Assembly (NCBI GenBank): GCA_002694065.1
Contig: NZKZ01000152.1
Coordinates: 1 to 16,221 of the forward strand
Direction: 5' to 3'
DNA length: 16,221 bases
From: Acidiferrobacter sp.
Lineage (GTDB): Bacteria; Pseudomonadota; Gammaproteobacteria; Arenicellales; UBA868
Shown: one piece after another, positions 7,620 to 14,233 of the stretch
Numbering within the stretch: position 1 is the first letter of the stretch
Layout: every line of letters starts with the position of its first letter
The notes under the pieces: model-generated
What the model was told of the DNA's origin: nothing
What the model saw: the letters and a program-made list of their open reading frames with translations, nothing else
Databases searched by the model: none
Made by a program: the position numbers and the translations under genes

Positions 7620-10184
7620 ATGGCCAGTTTTCCCGAGAAAGCAAATGTCGTCATTGTCGGTATCGGCGGCATCGTCGGCTCGTCCGTCGCCCACCACCTG
7701 ATTGCCAAGGGCTGGACAGACATTGTCGGGATCGACAAATCCTCGGTGCCCACGGACATCGGCTCCACCTCTCATGCGTCGGATTTCTGTTACATGACGG
7801 CCCATGACAACATGACCTGCTACACCACACGCTATAGCGTGGAGTTCTATGACGCGATGGGTCATTACAGCCGCGTCGGCGGCCTTGAGGTCGCCCGGCA
7901 TGATGACGATGAACGAATGGCCGAACTCAAGCGTAAAGTCAGTTCAGGACGGGCCTTTGGCACCAACGTGAAAATGATCAGCGCTGAAGAAACCAAAGAG
8001 AAGATGCCGCTTATCGAACAGGACATGGTTCAAGGCGCCATGTGGGATCCAGATGCAGGCCTGGTCATTCCCCGGTCACAGACGGTTGCCGGCAAACTGG
8101 TCGATCAGGCTGAAGCGAGCGGCGAACTGCAGGTCTTCCAAAACACCGAGGCCACTGGTTTCGAGATCGCTGACGGCCGCATCCAGGCAGTAGAAACCAG
8201 TCGCGGTACGATTGCTGCCGACGCCGTTGTCGTCTGCGCAGGTCTGTGGGGTCGGCTGATTGCACAGATGGCGGGAGAAGACCTTCCGATCATGCCTGTT
8301 GACCATCCGCTTTCTTTTTTTGGTCCCTACGAAGAGTTCGCCGGCACCGGCAAGGAGATCGGATACCCGCTCTTGCGCGACCAGGGCAATTCCGCTTACC
8401 TGCGTGACACCGGCGACCCCACCACAGCTGAAGGCGGACAGATCGAATGGGGCTATTACGAAGAAAAAGATCCGAGACTGGTTCACCCCAAAGATCTCCT
8501 CGAAAAAGGCGAATCCCATTGGTCGCCTTCGCAACGTGACCTCGAGCTTGAGCAGATCATCGAACCTTTGGAGCGGGCGATGGAACTGACGCCTATCCTT
8601 GGCGAACTTGGCTGGAACGAACGACATTCCTTTAACGGCCTGCTGCAGGTTACCGCTGATGGCGGCCCCTCCATCGGCGAGTCACCGAAAACCCGGGGGC
8701 TCTGGTACGCCGAAGCGGTATGGGTCAAGGATGCCCCCGGCGTCGCCAAAGTGCTCGTGGATATGATGACCGACGGGGTTGCTGAGATGGACATCAACAG
8801 CATCGATATAGCTCGCTATTATCCGATGCAGAAGACACCCGAATACATTCGGGGGCGCTGTTACGAAAGCGCTTTCAAAATCTATAACCCTGCAGTTCAC
8901 AACCGCGAACCCTATACGCAGGGCCGTGGCCTGCGCCGCAGCCCCTTCTGGCAGCGCGAACAGGAACTGGGTGGTTACTTTATGGAGCTCGCGGGCTGGG
9001 AGCGGGCGCATGGCTATGCAGCCAACGAACACCTGCTTGAAAAATACGCTGACCAGGTTCCGGTGCGGGAGAACGAATGGGACAACCGGCATTTCTGGCG
9101 GGTGTCAAACGCGGAGCATCTGGCGATGTCAGAGGGTGCCGGCATGATCAACCTCTCACATTTCGCCGTGTATGACGTCAGCGGCAATGATGCCGAAACA
9201 CTCATGGAGTATGCCTGCGTCGCCAAGGTCGGAGGCACCACCGCGGTCGGAAAAGGAATCTATACCCACTTCCTGGATCAGGAGGGCGGGGTCCGCGCCG
9301 ACTTGACTGTGCTGCGGCTTGCAGAAGATCGTTTCCGGATCGTCGATGGTGCTGATGCCGGTAACCGCGACTGCGTGTGGCTGCAGCGGATGGCGCAAGA
9401 CCATAACTGGAGTGTCTTCATTGAGGACCGCAGCGATCATATGGCCTGTCTTGGTCTGTGGGGGCCGAATGCGCTCAAGATCATTCAGGCTGTCGCGGAT
9501 GCGCCTGAGGAAATGGATCCGTCGAACTTCCCTTTTGCGACAACAAAAGAAATCACCGTACGGGGGATCCCGGTGCTCGCTTTTCGGATTTCCTATGTCG
9601 GTGAATCCGGCTGGGAACTGCATGTCCCCTTCAGTTATGGGATGTCGTTGTGGGACCTGATTTTTGAGCAAGGCGCGACACCGGTCGGCGTGGAAACCTA
9701 CGCAAATTCAAGACGCCTGGAAAAGAGTTTCCGTCTTCAGAATGCCGATCTTCTTACTGAATACAACCTGATCGAGGCGGGGCTTGCCCGTCCGACCGTT
9801 AAGGAAGCTGATTTTCATGGCAAGTCTGCTTATGTGGCGCAGCGGGAACGGGCGTCCCAGCCTGCTTACTTGTGCACCCTTACCATGACGGATAACCGGG
9901 ACAAAGACGGGGTAGAGCGCTACCCGGTGGGTATCTGCCCTGTCGTGGATCCGGACTCCGGCGAGGTGCTGGTCGATGCACTGGGGCGACGGTCTTATAC
10001 CACCAGTATCGCTTTCGGCCCATCAGTCGGCAAAAACATTGCGCTCGCCTATCTTCCCAAAGAATATGCAGAGGAAGGCCGCGAACTCCTGCTTGAGTAC
10101 TTCGACGAGCCCTTTCCCGTCAAAGTTGAAGCGGTCGGCTGCAAAGGGCTTTACGATCCTGAGAACCTGCTGCCGAGGCAATAG
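7620..10184 (+). CDS. Dimethylglycine/sarcosine-dehydrogenase-like protein: FAD oxidoreductase fused to GcvT domain
   Basis: At 854 residues this has the length and order of the dimethylglycine/sarcosine dehydrogenase family. A FAD-dependent DAO-type domain spans about 1-400, and a folate-binding GcvT domain about 440-854. The N-terminal Rossmann segment is VVIVGIGGIVGSSVAHHL. GSTSHASDF (48-56) aligns with the GSTWHAAGL block that carries the covalent-flavin histidine in mammalian DMGDH, giving His52 as the candidate. In the GcvT part, GGVRADLTV keeps the conserved Asp, and SYVGESGWEL is the folate-site motif. The protein would oxidise an N-methyl amine and hand the formaldehyde unit to tetrahydrofolate as methylene-THF, with electrons leaving through an ETF or to oxygen. 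The substrate may be dimethylglycine, sarcosine or another N-methyl compound. It is followed after 58 bases by the kinase-like gene. The dinucleotide-binding glycines are not fully canonical. Confidence 0.85.
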   Translation: MASFPEKANVVIVGIGGIVGSSVAHHLIAKGWTDIVGIDKSSVPTDIGSTSHASDFCYMTAHDNMTCYTTRYSVEFYDAMGHYSRVGGLEVARHDDDERMAELKRKVSSGRAFGTNVKMISAEETKEKMPLIEQDMVQGAMWDPDAGLVIPRSQTVAGKLVDQAEASGELQVFQNTEATGFEIADGRIQAVETSRGTIAADAVVVCAGLWGRLIAQMAGEDLPIMPVDHPLSFFGPYEEFAGTGKEIGYPLLRDQGNSAYLRDTGDPTTAEGGQIEWGYYEEKDPRLVHPKDLLEKGESHWSPSQRDLELEQIIEPLERAMELTPILGELGWNERHSFNGLLQVTADGGPSIGESPKTRGLWYAEAVWVKDAPGVAKVLVDMMTDGVAEMDINSIDIARYYPMQKTPEYIRGRCYESAFKIYNPAVHNREPYTQGRGLRRSPFWQREQELGGYFMELAGWERAHGYAANEHLLEKYADQVPVRENEWDNRHFWRVSNAEHLAMSEGAGMINLSHFAVYDVSGNDAETLMEYACVAKVGGTTAVGKGIYTHFLDQEGGVRADLTVLRLAEDRFRIVDGADAGNRDCVWLQRMAQDHNWSVFIEDRSDHMACLGLWGPNALKIIQAVADAPEEMDPSNFPFATTKEITVRGIPVLAFRISYVGESGWELHVPFSYGMSLWDLIFEQGATPVGVETYANSRRLEKSFRLQNADLLTEYNLIEAGLARPTVKEADFHGKSAYVAQRERASQPAYLCTLTMTDNRDKDGVERYPVGICPVVDPDSGEVLVDALGRRSYTTSIAFGPSVGKNIALAYLPKEYAEEGRELLLEYFDEPFPVKVEAVGCKGLYDPENLLPRQ

Positions 10185-10229
10185 ATCCGGCAGATTCACA
10201 GGAAAGCCAAGTCACGTCGTCATTTACCT

Positions 10230-10234
10230 GGAGA
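10230..10234 (+). promoter_or_regulatory. Ribosome binding site fixing the start of the kinase-like gene
   Basis: GGAGA lies 8 bases before the ATG at 10243. The open frame continues about 89 codons further upstream, into the end of the oxidoreductase gene, but that extension has no family similarity and no ribosome site. This site therefore decides the start. Confidence 0.75.
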
Positions 10235-10242
10235 ACCCTCAG

Positions 10243-11169
10243 ATGGATGATTCACTTCAAGAGGCGCTCGGCTCGGTGCCGCCTTTTAGTCAGTATGACT
10301 TAAAAGATCTTACCGCAGAGCGACTCGGAGGCCTTACTAACCGTAACTTCCTGGTGCAGTCTCCCGAGGGACGATTCGTACTTCGCCTGGCGGGGGAAGG
10401 AACAGAGGATTACATTGACCGAGTGCGTGAGCAGAAAAATGCACAAATCGCCTCCGATGTCGGGGTCAACGCAGAGATTCTTTATTTCGACTCAAGCACA
10501 GGCACGATGGTTACCCGCTATATCGAAAATGCGGTCACTCTCGATATCGAGCGGTTCAAGGATGGAGCGGTGCTGGAACGGACAGGTCGGGCATTTCGAC
10601 GCCTTCATGACAGTCCGAAACCTTTCGAAGGAGACTTTAATCTCTTCGAACAAATTGATCAGTACCTTGAGGTAGTCAGCCAACTCAAAGCGCAATTGCC
10701 GGAAGGTTATTCCTCGGTGCAGGAAAGTGGCGAAGCCGTACGAAATGCGCTTTCGAGACATACCCTGCCTTCAGCACCCTGCCACTGCGATCCGATGGTC
10801 GAAAACTGTATCGACGATGGAAATCAGGTTTTCGTCATCGACTTTGAGTATGGGGGCAATAACGATCCCATGTGGGACCTGGGCGACCTCTCGGTCGAGG
10901 GAGATTTCTCCCCTGAGCAGGAGCGCATTCTGCTGGCCGCCTACTTCGGCCATGACCCGGATCCTTTTGATGTAGGCCGGATGATTATGTATAAGGCAAT
11001 GTGCGATCTCCTCTGGACGCTGTGGGGAGTCGTTCAGCATGCCAACCAGAATCCCGCCGATGATTTTTGGGCATATGCGGTGGGCCGACTGCAGCGATGC
11101 CGAATCCTGATGGCGACCGACGCTTTTTCTGCACACCTTGCGGCTGTTGAAAATGGCCCTGGCTCATAA
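10243..11169 (+). CDS. Choline/ethanolamine-kinase-like phosphotransferase (APH/ChoK fold)
   Basis: This 308-residue protein has the aminoglycoside-phosphotransferase/choline-kinase fold. The nucleotide-binding loop is GGLTNRNF (29-36), followed by FVLRL and a helix with Glu63. The catalytic Brenner motif is HCDPMVEN (182-189), giving His182, Asp184 and Asn189. The metal-binding motif is DFEYG (201-205), and NNDPMWDLGDLSVE follows as in LicA/choline-kinase proteins. It would transfer the ATP gamma-phosphate to an alcohol such as choline or ethanolamine in the cytoplasm. The next gene overlaps it by 17 bases and encodes a PMT-type methyltransferase. Together they suggest phosphorylation of ethanolamine, or of a methylated ethanolamine, followed by N-methylation. 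Other small hydroxyl substrates remain possible. The fold is certain and the substrate is an inference from motif style and neighbour. Confidence 0.85.
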   Translation: MDDSLQEALGSVPPFSQYDLKDLTAERLGGLTNRNFLVQSPEGRFVLRLAGEGTEDYIDRVREQKNAQIASDVGVNAEILYFDSSTGTMVTRYIENAVTLDIERFKDGAVLERTGRAFRRLHDSPKPFEGDFNLFEQIDQYLEVVSQLKAQLPEGYSSVQESGEAVRNALSRHTLPSAPCHCDPMVENCIDDGNQVFVIDFEYGGNNDPMWDLGDLSVEGDFSPEQERILLAAYFGHDPDPFDVGRMIMYKAMCDLLWTLWGVVQHANQNPADDFWAYAVGRLQRCRILMATDAFSAHLAAVENGPGS

Positions 11170-11950
11170 CAACACCAGCACAGGCAAGGCCTTTCTGGAT
11201 TCCGGCCAATACTCGCACGAATCCATCCTCAAGTACGAACAGGTTTACGGCAGAACTTTTGTCAGCCCGGGCGGCAAGGGCTGCGCCATCGAACTTATCG
11301 AGAAACTTGACCTGAAACCAGGCAGTCGCGTTCTTGATGTGGGATGCGGCATCGGCGGAAGTGCATTCCTCATGAAGCAGAAATTTAACCTTGAGGTCGA
11401 TGCCATCGACTTGTCGGACAACATGTTGGAACTCGCCGAGATGCGGCTCGCCGAAGCAGGACTTGCCGGCCAGGTGTCGTTGGCCAATCGGAACTGTCTG
11501 GAGATTGAAACGAAAGACGCTTACGACGGCATCTATAGTCGAGACGTATTCCTTCACATAAAAGAGAAAGAGCAGCTCTTTGCAAGACTTTTTTGCGCTC
11601 TCAAACCTTCGGGAAAACTCCTGTTCACAGACTACTGCTGCGCAGAGGGGCCTTTTTCTGAAGATTTCAAGCAGTACATCAGCCAAAGAAACTATCACCT
11701 GTGCAGCGTGTCTGAGTACCAGACCTTAATTGAGGAAGCCGGATTTGAAGGGGTGGAGGCCGAAGATGTCACGAAGCAGTTCATCGATTTCAGCGAGGCC
11801 GAACTCAAAACGATCCAGACTCTGGATATCGACCAGAATGTCCGCGAGGAGCTAACGAAGGATTGGCAACGAAAAATCGACCGCGCCCGAAGCGGTGCTC
11901 AGCGATGGGGTAGGTTCGTCGGCATAAAACCCGCTGAAACCACCGACTAG
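11153..11950 (+). CDS. Phosphoethanolamine N-methyltransferase-like (PMT) SAM methyltransferase
   Basis: From the ATG at 11153 this is a 265-residue, single-domain methyltransferase, about the length of the Plasmodium falciparum PMT (266). A TTG at 11138 in the same frame is a poorer start. The SAM motif is VLDVGCGIGG (60-69). The protein follows PMT almost colinearly: GQYS, EQVYG, YSRDVFLHI, TDYC, QRNYHL and a C-terminal WQRKIDR...QRWGRF. Residues that bind or activate the phosphobase in PfPMT, as I recall them (Tyr19, Tyr27, Asp128, His132, Tyr160, Arg179, Tyr181, Lys247), correspond to Tyr20, Tyr28, Asp131, His135, Tyr161, Arg179, Tyr181 and Lys241 here. It should methylate phosphoethanolamine stepwise toward phosphocholine, or a close analogue. 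It overlaps the kinase gene and shares a CTAG with the converging small gene. The alternative is a generic small-molecule methyltransferase. Confidence 0.85.
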   Translation: MALAHNNTSTGKAFLDSGQYSHESILKYEQVYGRTFVSPGGKGCAIELIEKLDLKPGSRVLDVGCGIGGSAFLMKQKFNLEVDAIDLSDNMLELAEMRLAEAGLAGQVSLANRNCLEIETKDAYDGIYSRDVFLHIKEKEQLFARLFCALKPSGKLLFTDYCCAEGPFSEDFKQYISQRNYHLCSVSEYQTLIEEAGFEGVEAEDVTKQFIDFSEAELKTIQTLDIDQNVREELTKDWQRKIDRARSGAQRWGRFVGIKPAETTD

Positions 11951-12246
11951 AGACTGCTGATCTCCATCCCGCTTAGGCGGAGGGCGGACGCGACAACCGG
12001 AAACTCATCCGAGTGCACTTCGACTTTGATTCCCACAAAGACTGCACCAAAATCATCGAAACGCGCGTACTCAAACCGCCGCGACACTTTCAAGGACTTA
12101 AAAACCTGTTGCAGTAACGAACAAATCTGCACACTCTCAGGGCCGCAAAAGTAGAGTCCGGCATCCTGCTCACGATAAATAAGATGCCCCCCGGAAAGAT
12201 CGATGGCCTGGCGAACATTGATCTTTTGTCTGTACTTTCGCAGCAT
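11947..12246 (-). CDS. Hypothetical small protein, convergent to the PMT gene
   Basis: A 99-residue frame opens at an ATG at 12246 and ends at a TAG inside a CTAG that also holds the stop of the PMT gene, so the two genes overlap by 4 bases tail to tail. I do not recognise the family. The composition looks protein-like rather than like a shadow: hydrophobic runs alternate with charged residues and codons resemble those of its neighbours. It also fills a gap that otherwise lacks a gene. There is no signal peptide, membrane segment or repeat. A histidine and a cysteine (YFCGPESVQIC) are the only standouts. The ribosome site is weak (AGGTCC). It could be a real orphan or a chance ORF. No function is proposed. 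Confidence 0.5.
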   Translation of the reverse strand: MLRKYRQKINVRQAIDLSGGHLIYREQDAGLYFCGPESVQICSLLQQVFKSLKVSRRFEYARFDDFGAVFVGIKVEVHSDEFPVVASALRLSGMEISSL

Positions 12247-12437
12247 GGACCTGACGGGGCTTCTCGCTAAGTTGGATATCGACGGCTTGAGTTTTTCGTC
12301 ACCCTAACAAGCAGTCGGGACAAAGTCTATATTCGGCTACTGTGATAAATTGTGTCGCCTTACCATGATCTGCTCATGACACTAAATTCACGCGCTTTGC
12401 AAAGACAATAACAGACCACATTTTGATCGGATCGCTC
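12247..12437. promoter_or_regulatory. Intergenic region upstream of the dioxygenase operon, with two short palindromes
   Basis: These 191 bases must carry the promoter of the three-dioxygenase operon and that of the divergent small gene. Two structures stand out: an inverted repeat CATGA-TCTGC-TCATG at 12364-12378 and a perfect 10-base palindrome CTTTGCAAAG at 12395-12404, 33 bases before the PhyH ATG. Both could be operator half-site pairs, but such short palindromes are not rare. TATATT near 12330 is a possible -10 without a good -35. Confidence 0.4.
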
Positions 12438-13343
12438 ATGCAGAGTTCAGACGCAAAAGGAAATTACACGACCGTTGACTGGCGGCCATCACCGGATGTC
12501 ATCGCACAACTCGGGTCATCGCCCGAAGCGCAAGCGACTGTCGATCAGGTTGATCTTTATCAACGTGAGGGCGTTATCCTGATTCGTGGGCTGTTTTCCG
12601 ACTGGGTGGATCAGCTCAGGGCGGGACTGCAGCGTAACATGGATCAGTCCGATGACTATGCGTTTCCCTGCGACAGCGTCGCGCCTGGCGGTGGAGGAAG
12701 GTTTTTCGACAGTTACTGCAACTGGCACAGAATCCCTGAATACACCGCTTTTGTCTCAGAATCACCGGCGGCCTGTCTGGCAGCGCAGTTTATGCGGTCT
12801 TCCCGGGCCCAGCTTTTTCACGAACATGTCTTCTGCAAGGAACCCGGCACCCAAACGGCAACGCCATGGCACCATGATCTCCCCTACTACTGTGTCGATG
12901 GACGCCAGAACGTGAGCGTGTATGTCTCTCTTGACGCAACACCTGCAGAGACGGCCGTTCGCTTCTTGGCCGGATCCCATAAAAGCAGCCAACTTTACTT
13001 CCCCCGCCATTTTGTTGACGGCTCCGATTATGTCCAGGATGACAAAACCATGGCTTCAGTCACACAGCTTGAAGCATCCTTCCGCGAAGAGGATATCCGC
13101 AGCTTTGCCCTGGAGCCAGGAGACGCCCTGCTTTTTGATTTCCGGACTTTGCACGGCACAACCGATGCGCCAATCAAGGCACGTCGACGGGCGTTTTCGA
13201 CACGGTGGCTCGGTGACGACATGGTCTACTGCGAACGCGCCGGTGAGACTTCTCCTCCCTTGGAGGATCTTGGTGTCACGCCTGGAGCGCCCATGCCGGA
13301 GTCGATGTTTCCGACACTGTGGCAAGGGACTGCTGCAAGCTGA
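12438..13343 (+). CDS. Phytanoyl-CoA dioxygenase (PhyH) family Fe(II)/2-oxoglutarate oxygenase
   Basis: From the ATG at 12438 this is a 301-residue protein; a TTG at 12423 is a poorer start. It has the double-stranded beta-helix of the PhyH family. The iron ligands are His145 and Asp147 in WHHDLPY and the distal His239 in FDFRTLHGTTDAP. An arginine from RRRAFSTRW (249-257) is placed to bind the 2-oxoglutarate carboxylate. HEHVFCKEPGTQT precedes the HxD motif, as expected. It couples decarboxylation of 2-oxoglutarate to hydroxylation or C-heteroatom cleavage of an unknown substrate. Family members include phytanoyl-CoA hydroxylase, ectoine hydroxylase and the aminoethylphosphonate oxygenase PhnY, but nothing here selects among them. 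It is the first of three dioxygenase genes in one run, with 21 bases to the next gene. Confidence 0.9.
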   Translation: MQSSDAKGNYTTVDWRPSPDVIAQLGSSPEAQATVDQVDLYQREGVILIRGLFSDWVDQLRAGLQRNMDQSDDYAFPCDSVAPGGGGRFFDSYCNWHRIPEYTAFVSESPAACLAAQFMRSSRAQLFHEHVFCKEPGTQTATPWHHDLPYYCVDGRQNVSVYVSLDATPAETAVRFLAGSHKSSQLYFPRHFVDGSDYVQDDKTMASVTQLEASFREEDIRSFALEPGDALLFDFRTLHGTTDAPIKARRRAFSTRWLGDDMVYCERAGETSPPLEDLGVTPGAPMPESMFPTLWQGTAAS

Positions 13344-13364
13344 GAAACCAGCTCAGTTTGGACG

Positions 13365-14225
13365 ATGCTGATGCGGATCACCCCGATTACAGGAACAATA
13401 GGGGCGGAACTCTCCGGCCTTGATCTCAAACAGCCGATCTCCGAGGACCTTGAGCAGGCGCTTCGGGCCGCCCTTGATACGTACCTGGTGTTGGTCATTA
13501 AGGATCAGTTTCTTGATGCAGCTCAGCACCGTCTGTTATCTGAAGTCTTCGGCAAACCGATGGTCAATCCCTACGCTCCGGGTAAAGCCCCCCATCCGGA
13601 GATGACCCACGTGATCAAAGAAGCGGATGACGCGGCCGGCGTTTTTGGTGGCGGATGGCATACCGACCTCAGTTTTTTTGACCAGCCGCCCAATGGCTCA
13701 GTGTTGTGCGCGCTTGAGGTGCCTCCCTTTGGTGGGGATACGCTGTTTTCGAACCAACAGGCTGCCTGGGATGGGCTCGCGGCGCCGTTTCGAGAGATTC
13801 TCAATGAGCGAAAGCTGGTCCATGTGGGAAAGCCCTACGGCATCAAATGGGCACCGCCCATTGAGGAACAATCCATGAAGGGGAGCTCCCTTCGTAACGA
13901 TCCCGATGCCGACCGGGAACGGTTTCACCCAGCCGTTCTGACGCATCCCGTCACCAACCGCCGCGCGCTCTATCTCAACCCCACGTATACCCTGCGACTG
14001 GATGGAATGAGCGAGGAAGAAAGCCGTCCCATCCTTGATGCACTGTTTCAGCATACGACCCAGCCCGAATACTGTTGCCGCCTGCGCTGGTCCGAGGGAA
14101 TGGTGGCAATCTGGGACAACTTTTCCACCCAGCACTATGCGGTGAATGATTATTACGGATACCGTCGTGAGATGCGGCGTACCGCATTCTCCGGCTACTC
14201 AATATCAGACTATTCGCCACACTGA
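13365..14225 (+). CDS. TauD/TfdA-family Fe(II)/2-oxoglutarate dioxygenase (first copy)
   Basis: This 286-residue protein has the usual TauD length. The N-terminus ITPITGTIGAELSGLDL is the typical TauD/TfdA opening. Iron ligands are His99 and Asp101 in GGGWHTDLSFF and the distal His257 in STQHYAVNDY. The 2-oxoglutarate-binding arginines are expected at Arg268 and Arg272 in YRREMRRT. PFGGDTLFSNQQAAWDGL (residues 123-140) is the family's middle block. The start could be ATG 13365 or 13371; the second has GGA 8 bases upstream. It would hydroxylate or cleave a small acid such as a sulfonate, betaine or aryloxy acid. The distal residues do not distinguish taurine from other substrates. It sits between the PhyH gene and a second TauD gene, so a sequential or shared-substrate pathway is likely. 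Confidence 0.9.
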   Translation: MLMRITPITGTIGAELSGLDLKQPISEDLEQALRAALDTYLVLVIKDQFLDAAQHRLLSEVFGKPMVNPYAPGKAPHPEMTHVIKEADDAAGVFGGGWHTDLSFFDQPPNGSVLCALEVPPFGGDTLFSNQQAAWDGLAAPFREILNERKLVHVGKPYGIKWAPPIEEQSMKGSSLRNDPDADRERFHPAVLTHPVTNRRALYLNPTYTLRLDGMSEEESRPILDALFQHTTQPEYCCRLRWSEGMVAIWDNFSTQHYAVNDYYGYRREMRRTAFSGYSISDYSPH

Positions 14226-14233
14226 GACACCCC

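Noticed and set aside
9976..10242. Upstream extension of the kinase-like protein by 89 residues
   Set aside because: The extension lies inside the oxidoreductase gene in another frame and has no similarity to kinase N-termini. A good ribosome site precedes the ATG at 10243.
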